In this document: positions 1 through 10,661 of the stretch, piece by piece
Numbering within the stretch: position 1 is the first letter of the stretch
Layout of the letters: every line of letters begins with the position of its first letter
NCBI GenBank assembly: GCA_030522415.1
Contig: JAMASW010000034.1
Coordinates: forward strand, 186,001-250,000
Length of the DNA: 64,000 nucleotides
Direction of reading: 5' to 3'
Source of the DNA: Channallabes apus
Taxonomy: Eukaryota; Chordata; Actinopteri; Siluriformes; Clariidae
Translations under genes and position numbers: made by a program
The notes under the pieces: generated by a model
What the model was told of the DNA's origin: nothing
Databases searched by the model: none
Seen by the model: only the letters and a program-made list of their open reading frames with translations

Positions 1-560
1 GAGATACCCGCTTAAGGGTTAAAATTAAAATCAGGGCCTGGGGGTTAATATTCGGGGTCATTTCTAGTTAAAGTCACGCCATTATACGCAAAGGCTGAAG
101 TGTTTTGAGCTAAGTAAAATTAGAGTAAATGCCTGTTGGCTTTAAGGTCAAACATAGGTACCGAGTAAGGTGAGGGTTTTGGAAAAGGGGTAAGGTTGAA
201 GACATTAAGGGTAACGGTCCCGGGACAGGGTCCAAGGCAAGGAACTTTGGGGATAGGATGGGTATGGGGATAGGTTGGGAAGACTCGGTTCCCTGCAGAC
301 CTGGAACCTAAAGTTAAAAGTCCGAGGTCAACTAGGTTTACGGTTAATGTTTAGACTTTAAACATTGTATTTGAAACTAATAGGGTTCTAAGAGTTAGGG
401 TTAAAACTGACGGTTATGTTCTGAGTTTAAGGTTTAGGCGTAGGGTTCAAAACTGACGGTTATGTTTTAGGTTTGAAGTTTAGGATTAGGATTCTAAATA
501 AGCGGCTGAAGACACTGACGGTTATATTTTGGGTTCAGGTATGAGAGACGCACTAAATCC
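1..560 (+). repeat. Degenerate telomere-like G-rich region of the 2944-bp unit
   Basis: This part of the unit is rich in TTAAGGG, TTAGGG, GGTTAGGG and GGTTTAGG-type words on the + strand, the same orientation as the true telomere tracts further right. It looks like decayed telomeric DNA built into the satellite. The core CTGACGGTTAT occurs three times (about 407, 452 and 515). The first two lie in imperfect copies of a roughly 45-bp unit (about 394-490) that also share AGGGTT and GGTTTAGG words. The same region recurs in every array 1 unit and, diverged, at 30232-30791. No open frame of note crosses it. Confidence 0.7.
176..308 (+). repeat. G-rich block homologous between the two satellites
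   Basis: This segment aligns by eye with about 16664-16806 of the 875-bp satellite. Shared words in the same order include GGAAAAGGGG, ACAGGGTCCAAGGCAAGG, AACTTTGGGGATAGG, CTCGG and TCCCTGCAG, ending in GAACC. It shows that the two satellites are related, not independent. It contains closely spaced G-runs (248-279) that could form a G-quadruplex on the + strand, though less regular than in the 875-bp unit. Confidence 0.85.
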
Positions 561-659
561 TTTTTAAGGTTAAAGGTGTGAGCTAAGATTAAGGTACCCT
601 TTAACCCAACGACATCCTAAATTGTGAGACACGTCATCAGTAGTAAACCATAGAGTCAC

Positions 660-692
660 AGGGTGTTTCGGCCTTTTATTACTAGACACCCT
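660..692. repeat. Short inverted repeat in a GC-rich pocket
   Basis: AGGGTGT at 660-666 is matched by its reverse complement ACACCCT at 686-692, with a 19-nt spacer. It is followed by the self-complementary GGCCGGCC near 704. It could form a small stem in RNA or single-stranded DNA. No function is recognised, and a 7-bp stem can arise by chance. Confidence 0.4.
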
Positions 693-739
693 CTTCTATG
701 GCGGCCGGCCGTAGGTCGATCAGTCCTAGGCCCGTGTCT

Positions 740-1060
740 CATAACCAATTGAATAAGTAATTCATGTTTATTAATTTATTGATTTAAAATTTAAATTTTA
801 ATAAATGAACCTTTTTAAAGTCCTTTTTATAATACTGGTGTAATTAAAGAATATAGAACTAAGGTTTGAATTCATTGAAATTATCCTAATACAACCTGAA
901 CCATCATGCAATCACTTCTAAAGTATTATTTGTTTTAAATATTAATGTAAACATTAAAGATTTAAATTTACTGAAATTATCCTAATACAGCCTAAACCAT
1001 CTTACAATTAACCTCTTAAACATATTACACACAGTGAAGACTGGTAGATAACCATGACTC
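740..1060. repeat. AT-rich stretch with a 96-bp direct repeat
   Basis: This stretch is AT-rich and contains two imperfect copies of a segment starting GAAATTATCCTAATACA at 877 and 973, each followed by CCATC and a related A/C-rich tail. I see no gene in it. The right end of array 3 (31128) falls inside the first of these two copies. Confidence 0.7.
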
Positions 1061-1560
1061 ACCCTCTCTGCCAGTGGCCCTTTTGTTAACACCGCTAGGT
1101 TTCCGGAACCACTTGGGCAGAGTGTTGCACCAGGAAGTGTGTGGAGAGACCGTCTTATCTCAGTGGATGACCCCGAAATCAGATCAACAACCTTCTGCTG
1201 GAATAGCCTCCTGAGGAAAATTCTGTCAGAATGACAGTAAAAAATCCCCAGCCATGTTAAACCTTAATGGAAGGCCAATCCAGGTCCTTGATCTGTATAT
1301 TTTTAACACTGATGGTAGATTTTAAATTTTTATTGTGTTATTCAGTTATTTGTTATTTCCATTCAGTGTGTCACAAACATCATGTTGCAAAAAACGGCAC
1401 GACTCTATCTTTTTCCGTTTAGGAGTTATTTATTAAAATATACTCCAGATTTAAGTTACCCATGAGGCTCTGGGGCACAGACAATTGTGCAATGCCAATA
1501 GGGTAAAAAATTCGAATTAACGGCGGCACGCCCCTAAGGTGAAAATTGGAGATTTTATAG
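1061..1560. other. Unique part of the 2944-bp unit, nothing recognised
   Basis: This is a mixed-composition stretch with no repeated substructure that I could see, no long open frame and no recognised RNA gene. It is part of the satellite unit and recurs identically in the other array 1 copies. Confidence 0.5.
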
Positions 1561-1798
1561 TTTAAAATATCTAATAAACATCTCTAATTAAATGTTTTAG
1601 GCCACAGTTGCAGCCCAAATATTTTATATCAAGGAAGATCACAGTTGCAATCACCCTCATTTATCAAATTAGCAATCTTTTATCTGTTTAATAAATAAAT
1701 AAATGAGATTTTATTTTGATAAAAATATTTTAAGTCAAGGAAGATCACAGTTGCAATCACCCTCATTTATCAAACTTATCAACCTTTTATCTGTGTAA

Positions 1799-1829
<31 letters not shown>

Positions 1830-2128
1830 GATTTTGTTTTTATTTTTATTTTGCTAAAAAGTCTAATAATCTACGACGCAATATACATTAAAATCCCAGA
1901 TTTCCGATCGCTGCTAAAGTAAGAATATTATGATTTTAAATTAAAATATCTATTAATCGTCTCTAATTTGCGGTTCGGGCCAAAGTTTCAGCCCAAACAT
2001 TTTATAACAGAGTGAATTACAGTTGCCATTCACCCTCGTTTCCCTACTAAGCGATGTTTGACCTATTTTGTAAATAAATTACATCAAGTATTAAGATTAT
2101 ACCAAGGCCTAATAACCTACGACGCATG
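1561..2128. repeat. Nested imperfect duplications within the 2944-bp unit
   Basis: A block at about 1561-1886 and a block at about 1941-2128 are diverged copies. Both contain, in order, TTAAAATATCTA, TCTCTAATT, a GGCCA-AGTT-CAGCCCAAA stretch, ACAGTTGC-ATCACCCTC-like words, and end in CTACGACGCA. The first block additionally contains an inner duplication of about 106 bp, with copies starting TCAAGGAAGATCACAGTTGC at 1629 and 1735. This records several rounds of local duplication before the whole 2.9-kb unit was amplified. Confidence 0.8.
1796..1829 (+). repeat. (TAAA)n microsatellite
   Basis: About eight TAAA repeats follow the second inner 106-bp copy. The equivalent place in the first inner copy (about 1689-1704) has only three to four, so the run expanded after duplication. 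The truncation of array 1 at 16560 lies 11 bp beyond the last copy of this run (16516-16549). Confidence 0.9.
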
Positions 2129-2620
2129 TTTAATCACTCGTGCCTGAGCTTTAACGCTCTGAGTGGGACAGATTGGACCAGCAGACGCCTATTTAGGGGT
2201 CCCGGAAGGCCGACGGGGATCAATTAAGGAAGCCCCAGGACAGCATTGGGCGACAGGTTGAGGCACGCAACCAGAGCCTAAGCTAAGACATCGCCTATCG
2301 GCTCGGGGTGGACTGAACCTCCGAGGATGGCATGAGATCGCGGGTCATGTTCGGCCTACTCCTTCTGTCCGAGGGTGGCACGGACCCCTACACTAGATTC
2401 GGGCTAATCCCAAATCGTGCTCCAGACGCACGCCCACTGAACCTTGACACCGTATGCGCTTACGCCCGAGGTCTAACGTCCCATCATATCTCCCTCGCCG
2501 ATGCAGTCGAGCCCGTTTGTTCGGCCGCCCTAAACAACGGATCACCCGTGTCTCTCGGTCCAATCATTACAGCACGTGCTCGTGAATAAGCAGCGAAACT
2601 GTTGTCCCCAGCTAATAGGG
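2120..2620. other. GC-rich island of the 2944-bp unit
   Basis: Base composition changes abruptly from AT-rich to GC-rich near 2120 and back near 2630. The island has no obvious internal repeats and differs in character from the rest of the unit, as if it came from another source such as a decayed gene or transposon piece. It contains one 85-codon open frame (see 2332-2589). I do not recognise it as rRNA, tRNA or a known transposon. A database comparison of this island alone would be the most informative search for the origin of the satellite. Confidence 0.6.
2332..2589 (+). CDS. 85-codon open frame, probably not a gene
   Basis: An open frame runs from ATG at 2332 to TAA at 2587-2589 and encodes a mixed-composition 85-residue peptide with no low-complexity tract. 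An apolar stretch lies near its N-terminus (residues about 5-12, rich in Leu), followed by a polar remainder with several Arg. I recognise no domain. Identical frames occur at 5276-5533, 8220-8477, 11164-11421 and 14108-14365, but only because the DNA is duplicated. Array 3 lacks this part of the unit. A frame of this length is unremarkable in GC-rich DNA and there is no clear start context. It could be an exon fragment of a captured gene, but the evidence is weak. Confidence 0.1.
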   Translation: MRSRVMFGLLLLSEGGTDPYTRFGLIPNRAPDARPLNLDTVCAYARGLTSHHISLADAVEPVCSAALNNGSPVSLGPIITARARE

Positions 2621-2626
2621 TGTCTA

Positions 2627-2709
2627 GGTGAGTATCTATATTAAAATGATATTACCTTCTATATAGTGAGGTTAACAATTAAGATAATGTTTTAACCTCT
2701 ACTCACCAG
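2627..2709 (+). other. Nested inverted repeats that also look like an 82-nt intron
   Basis: GGTGAGTA at 2627-2634 is exactly complementary to TACTCACC at 2700-2707. Inside this, GAGGTTAA (2668-2675) pairs with TTAACCTC (2692-2699) across a 16-nt loop. The same segment has intron-like borders: AG|GTGAGT from 2628 and a pyrimidine-containing CACCAG|G ending at 2709, with a TTTTAAC branch-like word. It could be an intron whose ends pair with each other, a structured RNA, or chance. It recurs in each complete array 1 unit. Confidence 0.4.
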
Positions 2710-2745
2710 GACATGGAGTTGGCTTCCAACAAGGTGACCGAGGGC

Positions 2746-2764
2746 GGCACTGGCTGGGTTAGGG
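2746..2764 (+). repeat. Shared 18-bp motif with a telomere-like end (landing site)
   Basis: GGCACTGGCTGGGTTAGG at 2746-2763 is identical to a sequence at the junction between 875/876-bp units (for example 17471-17488). It ends in GGGTTAGG, which matches the telomere repeat. After tract T2, the 2944-family sequence resumes exactly here: the tract merges into GGGTTAGGG at 30043-30051 and then continues with the sequence that follows 2764. I infer that this is the place where a telomeric 3' end can anneal to the satellite. Confidence 0.85.
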
Positions 2765-2799
2765 TAAAGTAAAATAATCCACTGTCCCGGGAAGGACCC

Positions 2800-2827
2800 G
2801 GAACCAGCGTTGTGCACGGGCCAGCCA
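2800..2827 (+). repeat. Second short block shared by both satellites
   Basis: GGAACCAGCGTTGTGCACGG at 2800-2819, continuing into GCC(A)-CCAC, corresponds to GAACCAACGTTATGCACGGG and the following CCTACCAC at 16801-16828 in the 875-bp unit. In the 2944-bp unit this block lies about 2.5 kb downstream of the G-rich shared block (176-308). In the 875-bp unit the two are directly joined at the GAACC word. Confidence 0.75.
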
Positions 2828-2893
2828 CTCAGGCCTCATTTTCAGCCTTCTCCATTATGACGGTCGACCATTGTCGCCTGTTTAGGGTTTAAG

Positions 2894-2916
2894 AGCTAAA
2901 GACTCCGCTTTTAGCT
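2894..2916. repeat. Small hairpin
   Basis: AGCTAAA (2894-2900) and TTTAGCT (2910-2916) are perfect reverse complements with a 9-nt loop. It lies just before the start of the next unit. It is too short to be assigned a role; it also occurs in array 3 at 30181-30203. Confidence 0.4.
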
Positions 2917-4742
2917 AAGCTGTTGTAAAGACCCTCCATGAGCCGAGATACCCGCTTAAGGGTTAAAATTAAAATCAGGGCCTGGGGGTTAATATTCGGG
3001 GTCATTTCTAGTTAAAGTCACGCCATTATACGCAAAGGCTGAAGTGTTTTGAGCTAAGTAAAATTAGAGTAAATGCCTGTTGGCTTTAAGGTCAAACATA
3101 GGTACCGAGTAAGGTGAGGGTTTTGGAAAAGGGGTAAGGTTGAAGACATTAAGGGTAACGGTCCCGGGACAGGGTCCAAGGCAAGGAACTTTGGGGATAG
3201 GATGGGTATGGGGATAGGTTGGGAAGACTCGGTTCCCTGCAGACCTGGAACCTAAAGTTAAAAGTCCGAGGTCAACTAGGTTTACGGTTAATGTTTAGAC
3301 TTTAAACATTGTATTTGAAACTAATAGGGTTCTAAGAGTTAGGGTTAAAACTGACGGTTATGTTCTGAGTTTAAGGTTTAGGCGTAGGGTTCAAAACTGA
3401 CGGTTATGTTTTAGGTTTGAAGTTTAGGATTAGGATTCTAAATAAGCGGCTGAAGACACTGACGGTTATATTTTGGGTTCAGGTATGAGAGACGCACTAA
3501 ATCCTTTTTAAGGTTAAAGGTGTGAGCTAAGATTAAGGTACCCTTTAACCCAACGACATCCTAAATTGTGAGACACGTCATCAGTAGTAAACCATAGAGT
3601 CACAGGGTGTTTCGGCCTTTTATTACTAGACACCCTCTTCTATGGCGGCCGGCCGTAGGTCGATCAGTCCTAGGCCCGTGTCTCATAACCAATTGAATAA
3701 GTAATTCATGTTTATTAATTTATTGATTTAAAATTTAAATTTTAATAAATGAACCTTTTTAAAGTCCTTTTTATAATACTGGTGTAATTAAAGAATATAG
3801 AACTAAGGTTTGAATTCATTGAAATTATCCTAATACAACCTGAACCATCATGCAATCACTTCTAAAGTATTATTTGTTTTAAATATTAATGTAAACATTA
3901 AAGATTTAAATTTACTGAAATTATCCTAATACAGCCTAAACCATCTTACAATTAACCTCTTAAACATATTACACACAGTGAAGACTGGTAGATAACCATG
4001 ACTCACCCTCTCTGCCAGTGGCCCTTTTGTTAACACCGCTAGGTTTCCGGAACCACTTGGGCAGAGTGTTGCACCAGGAAGTGTGTGGAGAGACCGTCTT
4101 ATCTCAGTGGATGACCCCGAAATCAGATCAACAACCTTCTGCTGGAATAGCCTCCTGAGGAAAATTCTGTCAGAATGACAGTAAAAAATCCCCAGCCATG
4201 TTAAACCTTAATGGAAGGCCAATCCAGGTCCTTGATCTGTATATTTTTAACACTGATGGTAGATTTTAAATTTTTATTGTGTTATTCAGTTATTTGTTAT
4301 TTCCATTCAGTGTGTCACAAACATCATGTTGCAAAAAACGGCACGACTCTATCTTTTTCCGTTTAGGAGTTATTTATTAAAATATACTCCAGATTTAAGT
4401 TACCCATGAGGCTCTGGGGCACAGACAATTGTGCAATGCCAATAGGGTAAAAAATTCGAATTAACGGCGGCACGCCCCTAAGGTGAAAATTGGAGATTTT
4501 ATAGTTTAAAATATCTAATAAACATCTCTAATTAAATGTTTTAGGCCACAGTTGCAGCCCAAATATTTTATATCAAGGAAGATCACAGTTGCAATCACCC
4601 TCATTTATCAAATTAGCAATCTTTTATCTGTTTAATAAATAAATAAATGAGATTTTATTTTGATAAAAATATTTTAAGTCAAGGAAGATCACAGTTGCAA
4701 TCACCCTCATTTATCAAACTTATCAACCTTTTATCTGTGTAA

Positions 4743-4773
<31 letters not shown>

Positions 4774-7686
4774 GATTTTGTTTTTATTTTTATTTTGCTA
4801 AAAAGTCTAATAATCTACGACGCAATATACATTAAAATCCCAGATTTCCGATCGCTGCTAAAGTAAGAATATTATGATTTTAAATTAAAATATCTATTAA
4901 TCGTCTCTAATTTGCGGTTCGGGCCAAAGTTTCAGCCCAAACATTTTATAACAGAGTGAATTACAGTTGCCATTCACCCTCGTTTCCCTACTAAGCGATG
5001 TTTGACCTATTTTGTAAATAAATTACATCAAGTATTAAGATTATACCAAGGCCTAATAACCTACGACGCATGTTTAATCACTCGTGCCTGAGCTTTAACG
5101 CTCTGAGTGGGACAGATTGGACCAGCAGACGCCTATTTAGGGGTCCCGGAAGGCCGACGGGGATCAATTAAGGAAGCCCCAGGACAGCATTGGGCGACAG
5201 GTTGAGGCACGCAACCAGAGCCTAAGCTAAGACATCGCCTATCGGCTCGGGGTGGACTGAACCTCCGAGGATGGCATGAGATCGCGGGTCATGTTCGGCC
5301 TACTCCTTCTGTCCGAGGGTGGCACGGACCCCTACACTAGATTCGGGCTAATCCCAAATCGTGCTCCAGACGCACGCCCACTGAACCTTGACACCGTATG
5401 CGCTTACGCCCGAGGTCTAACGTCCCATCATATCTCCCTCGCCGATGCAGTCGAGCCCGTTTGTTCGGCCGCCCTAAACAACGGATCACCCGTGTCTCTC
5501 GGTCCAATCATTACAGCACGTGCTCGTGAATAAGCAGCGAAACTGTTGTCCCCAGCTAATAGGGTGTCTAGGTGAGTATCTATATTAAAATGATATTACC
5601 TTCTATATAGTGAGGTTAACAATTAAGATAATGTTTTAACCTCTACTCACCAGGACATGGAGTTGGCTTCCAACAAGGTGACCGAGGGCGGCACTGGCTG
5701 GGTTAGGGTAAAGTAAAATAATCCACTGTCCCGGGAAGGACCCGGAACCAGCGTTGTGCACGGGCCAGCCACTCAGGCCTCATTTTCAGCCTTCTCCATT
5801 ATGACGGTCGACCATTGTCGCCTGTTTAGGGTTTAAGAGCTAAAGACTCCGCTTTTAGCTAAGCTGTTGTAAAGACCCTCCATGAGCCGAGATACCCGCT
5901 TAAGGGTTAAAATTAAAATCAGGGCCTGGGGGTTAATATTCGGGGTCATTTCTAGTTAAAGTCACGCCATTATACGCAAAGGCTGAAGTGTTTTGAGCTA
6001 AGTAAAATTAGAGTAAATGCCTGTTGGCTTTAAGGTCAAACATAGGTACCGAGTAAGGTGAGGGTTTTGGAAAAGGGGTAAGGTTGAAGACATTAAGGGT
6101 AACGGTCCCGGGACAGGGTCCAAGGCAAGGAACTTTGGGGATAGGATGGGTATGGGGATAGGTTGGGAAGACTCGGTTCCCTGCAGACCTGGAACCTAAA
6201 GTTAAAAGTCCGAGGTCAACTAGGTTTACGGTTAATGTTTAGACTTTAAACATTGTATTTGAAACTAATAGGGTTCTAAGAGTTAGGGTTAAAACTGACG
6301 GTTATGTTCTGAGTTTAAGGTTTAGGCGTAGGGTTCAAAACTGACGGTTATGTTTTAGGTTTGAAGTTTAGGATTAGGATTCTAAATAAGCGGCTGAAGA
6401 CACTGACGGTTATATTTTGGGTTCAGGTATGAGAGACGCACTAAATCCTTTTTAAGGTTAAAGGTGTGAGCTAAGATTAAGGTACCCTTTAACCCAACGA
6501 CATCCTAAATTGTGAGACACGTCATCAGTAGTAAACCATAGAGTCACAGGGTGTTTCGGCCTTTTATTACTAGACACCCTCTTCTATGGCGGCCGGCCGT
6601 AGGTCGATCAGTCCTAGGCCCGTGTCTCATAACCAATTGAATAAGTAATTCATGTTTATTAATTTATTGATTTAAAATTTAAATTTTAATAAATGAACCT
6701 TTTTAAAGTCCTTTTTATAATACTGGTGTAATTAAAGAATATAGAACTAAGGTTTGAATTCATTGAAATTATCCTAATACAACCTGAACCATCATGCAAT
6801 CACTTCTAAAGTATTATTTGTTTTAAATATTAATGTAAACATTAAAGATTTAAATTTACTGAAATTATCCTAATACAGCCTAAACCATCTTACAATTAAC
6901 CTCTTAAACATATTACACACAGTGAAGACTGGTAGATAACCATGACTCACCCTCTCTGCCAGTGGCCCTTTTGTTAACACCGCTAGGTTTCCGGAACCAC
7001 TTGGGCAGAGTGTTGCACCAGGAAGTGTGTGGAGAGACCGTCTTATCTCAGTGGATGACCCCGAAATCAGATCAACAACCTTCTGCTGGAATAGCCTCCT
7101 GAGGAAAATTCTGTCAGAATGACAGTAAAAAATCCCCAGCCATGTTAAACCTTAATGGAAGGCCAATCCAGGTCCTTGATCTGTATATTTTTAACACTGA
7201 TGGTAGATTTTAAATTTTTATTGTGTTATTCAGTTATTTGTTATTTCCATTCAGTGTGTCACAAACATCATGTTGCAAAAAACGGCACGACTCTATCTTT
7301 TTCCGTTTAGGAGTTATTTATTAAAATATACTCCAGATTTAAGTTACCCATGAGGCTCTGGGGCACAGACAATTGTGCAATGCCAATAGGGTAAAAAATT
7401 CGAATTAACGGCGGCACGCCCCTAAGGTGAAAATTGGAGATTTTATAGTTTAAAATATCTAATAAACATCTCTAATTAAATGTTTTAGGCCACAGTTGCA
7501 GCCCAAATATTTTATATCAAGGAAGATCACAGTTGCAATCACCCTCATTTATCAAATTAGCAATCTTTTATCTGTTTAATAAATAAATAAATGAGATTTT
7601 ATTTTGATAAAAATATTTTAAGTCAAGGAAGATCACAGTTGCAATCACCCTCATTTATCAAACTTATCAACCTTTTATCTGTGTAA

Positions 7687-7717
<31 letters not shown>

Positions 7718-10630
7718 GATTTTGTTTTTATTTTTATTTTGCTAAAAAGTCTAATAATCTACGACGCAATATACATTAAAATCCCAGATTTCCGATCGCT
7801 GCTAAAGTAAGAATATTATGATTTTAAATTAAAATATCTATTAATCGTCTCTAATTTGCGGTTCGGGCCAAAGTTTCAGCCCAAACATTTTATAACAGAG
7901 TGAATTACAGTTGCCATTCACCCTCGTTTCCCTACTAAGCGATGTTTGACCTATTTTGTAAATAAATTACATCAAGTATTAAGATTATACCAAGGCCTAA
8001 TAACCTACGACGCATGTTTAATCACTCGTGCCTGAGCTTTAACGCTCTGAGTGGGACAGATTGGACCAGCAGACGCCTATTTAGGGGTCCCGGAAGGCCG
8101 ACGGGGATCAATTAAGGAAGCCCCAGGACAGCATTGGGCGACAGGTTGAGGCACGCAACCAGAGCCTAAGCTAAGACATCGCCTATCGGCTCGGGGTGGA
8201 CTGAACCTCCGAGGATGGCATGAGATCGCGGGTCATGTTCGGCCTACTCCTTCTGTCCGAGGGTGGCACGGACCCCTACACTAGATTCGGGCTAATCCCA
8301 AATCGTGCTCCAGACGCACGCCCACTGAACCTTGACACCGTATGCGCTTACGCCCGAGGTCTAACGTCCCATCATATCTCCCTCGCCGATGCAGTCGAGC
8401 CCGTTTGTTCGGCCGCCCTAAACAACGGATCACCCGTGTCTCTCGGTCCAATCATTACAGCACGTGCTCGTGAATAAGCAGCGAAACTGTTGTCCCCAGC
8501 TAATAGGGTGTCTAGGTGAGTATCTATATTAAAATGATATTACCTTCTATATAGTGAGGTTAACAATTAAGATAATGTTTTAACCTCTACTCACCAGGAC
8601 ATGGAGTTGGCTTCCAACAAGGTGACCGAGGGCGGCACTGGCTGGGTTAGGGTAAAGTAAAATAATCCACTGTCCCGGGAAGGACCCGGAACCAGCGTTG
8701 TGCACGGGCCAGCCACTCAGGCCTCATTTTCAGCCTTCTCCATTATGACGGTCGACCATTGTCGCCTGTTTAGGGTTTAAGAGCTAAAGACTCCGCTTTT
8801 AGCTAAGCTGTTGTAAAGACCCTCCATGAGCCGAGATACCCGCTTAAGGGTTAAAATTAAAATCAGGGCCTGGGGGTTAATATTCGGGGTCATTTCTAGT
8901 TAAAGTCACGCCATTATACGCAAAGGCTGAAGTGTTTTGAGCTAAGTAAAATTAGAGTAAATGCCTGTTGGCTTTAAGGTCAAACATAGGTACCGAGTAA
9001 GGTGAGGGTTTTGGAAAAGGGGTAAGGTTGAAGACATTAAGGGTAACGGTCCCGGGACAGGGTCCAAGGCAAGGAACTTTGGGGATAGGATGGGTATGGG
9101 GATAGGTTGGGAAGACTCGGTTCCCTGCAGACCTGGAACCTAAAGTTAAAAGTCCGAGGTCAACTAGGTTTACGGTTAATGTTTAGACTTTAAACATTGT
9201 ATTTGAAACTAATAGGGTTCTAAGAGTTAGGGTTAAAACTGACGGTTATGTTCTGAGTTTAAGGTTTAGGCGTAGGGTTCAAAACTGACGGTTATGTTTT
9301 AGGTTTGAAGTTTAGGATTAGGATTCTAAATAAGCGGCTGAAGACACTGACGGTTATATTTTGGGTTCAGGTATGAGAGACGCACTAAATCCTTTTTAAG
9401 GTTAAAGGTGTGAGCTAAGATTAAGGTACCCTTTAACCCAACGACATCCTAAATTGTGAGACACGTCATCAGTAGTAAACCATAGAGTCACAGGGTGTTT
9501 CGGCCTTTTATTACTAGACACCCTCTTCTATGGCGGCCGGCCGTAGGTCGATCAGTCCTAGGCCCGTGTCTCATAACCAATTGAATAAGTAATTCATGTT
9601 TATTAATTTATTGATTTAAAATTTAAATTTTAATAAATGAACCTTTTTAAAGTCCTTTTTATAATACTGGTGTAATTAAAGAATATAGAACTAAGGTTTG
9701 AATTCATTGAAATTATCCTAATACAACCTGAACCATCATGCAATCACTTCTAAAGTATTATTTGTTTTAAATATTAATGTAAACATTAAAGATTTAAATT
9801 TACTGAAATTATCCTAATACAGCCTAAACCATCTTACAATTAACCTCTTAAACATATTACACACAGTGAAGACTGGTAGATAACCATGACTCACCCTCTC
9901 TGCCAGTGGCCCTTTTGTTAACACCGCTAGGTTTCCGGAACCACTTGGGCAGAGTGTTGCACCAGGAAGTGTGTGGAGAGACCGTCTTATCTCAGTGGAT
10001 GACCCCGAAATCAGATCAACAACCTTCTGCTGGAATAGCCTCCTGAGGAAAATTCTGTCAGAATGACAGTAAAAAATCCCCAGCCATGTTAAACCTTAAT
10101 GGAAGGCCAATCCAGGTCCTTGATCTGTATATTTTTAACACTGATGGTAGATTTTAAATTTTTATTGTGTTATTCAGTTATTTGTTATTTCCATTCAGTG
10201 TGTCACAAACATCATGTTGCAAAAAACGGCACGACTCTATCTTTTTCCGTTTAGGAGTTATTTATTAAAATATACTCCAGATTTAAGTTACCCATGAGGC
10301 TCTGGGGCACAGACAATTGTGCAATGCCAATAGGGTAAAAAATTCGAATTAACGGCGGCACGCCCCTAAGGTGAAAATTGGAGATTTTATAGTTTAAAAT
10401 ATCTAATAAACATCTCTAATTAAATGTTTTAGGCCACAGTTGCAGCCCAAATATTTTATATCAAGGAAGATCACAGTTGCAATCACCCTCATTTATCAAA
10501 TTAGCAATCTTTTATCTGTTTAATAAATAAATAAATGAGATTTTATTTTGATAAAAATATTTTAAGTCAAGGAAGATCACAGTTGCAATCACCCTCATTT
10601 ATCAAACTTATCAACCTTTTATCTGTGTAA

Positions 10631-10661
<31 letters not shown>

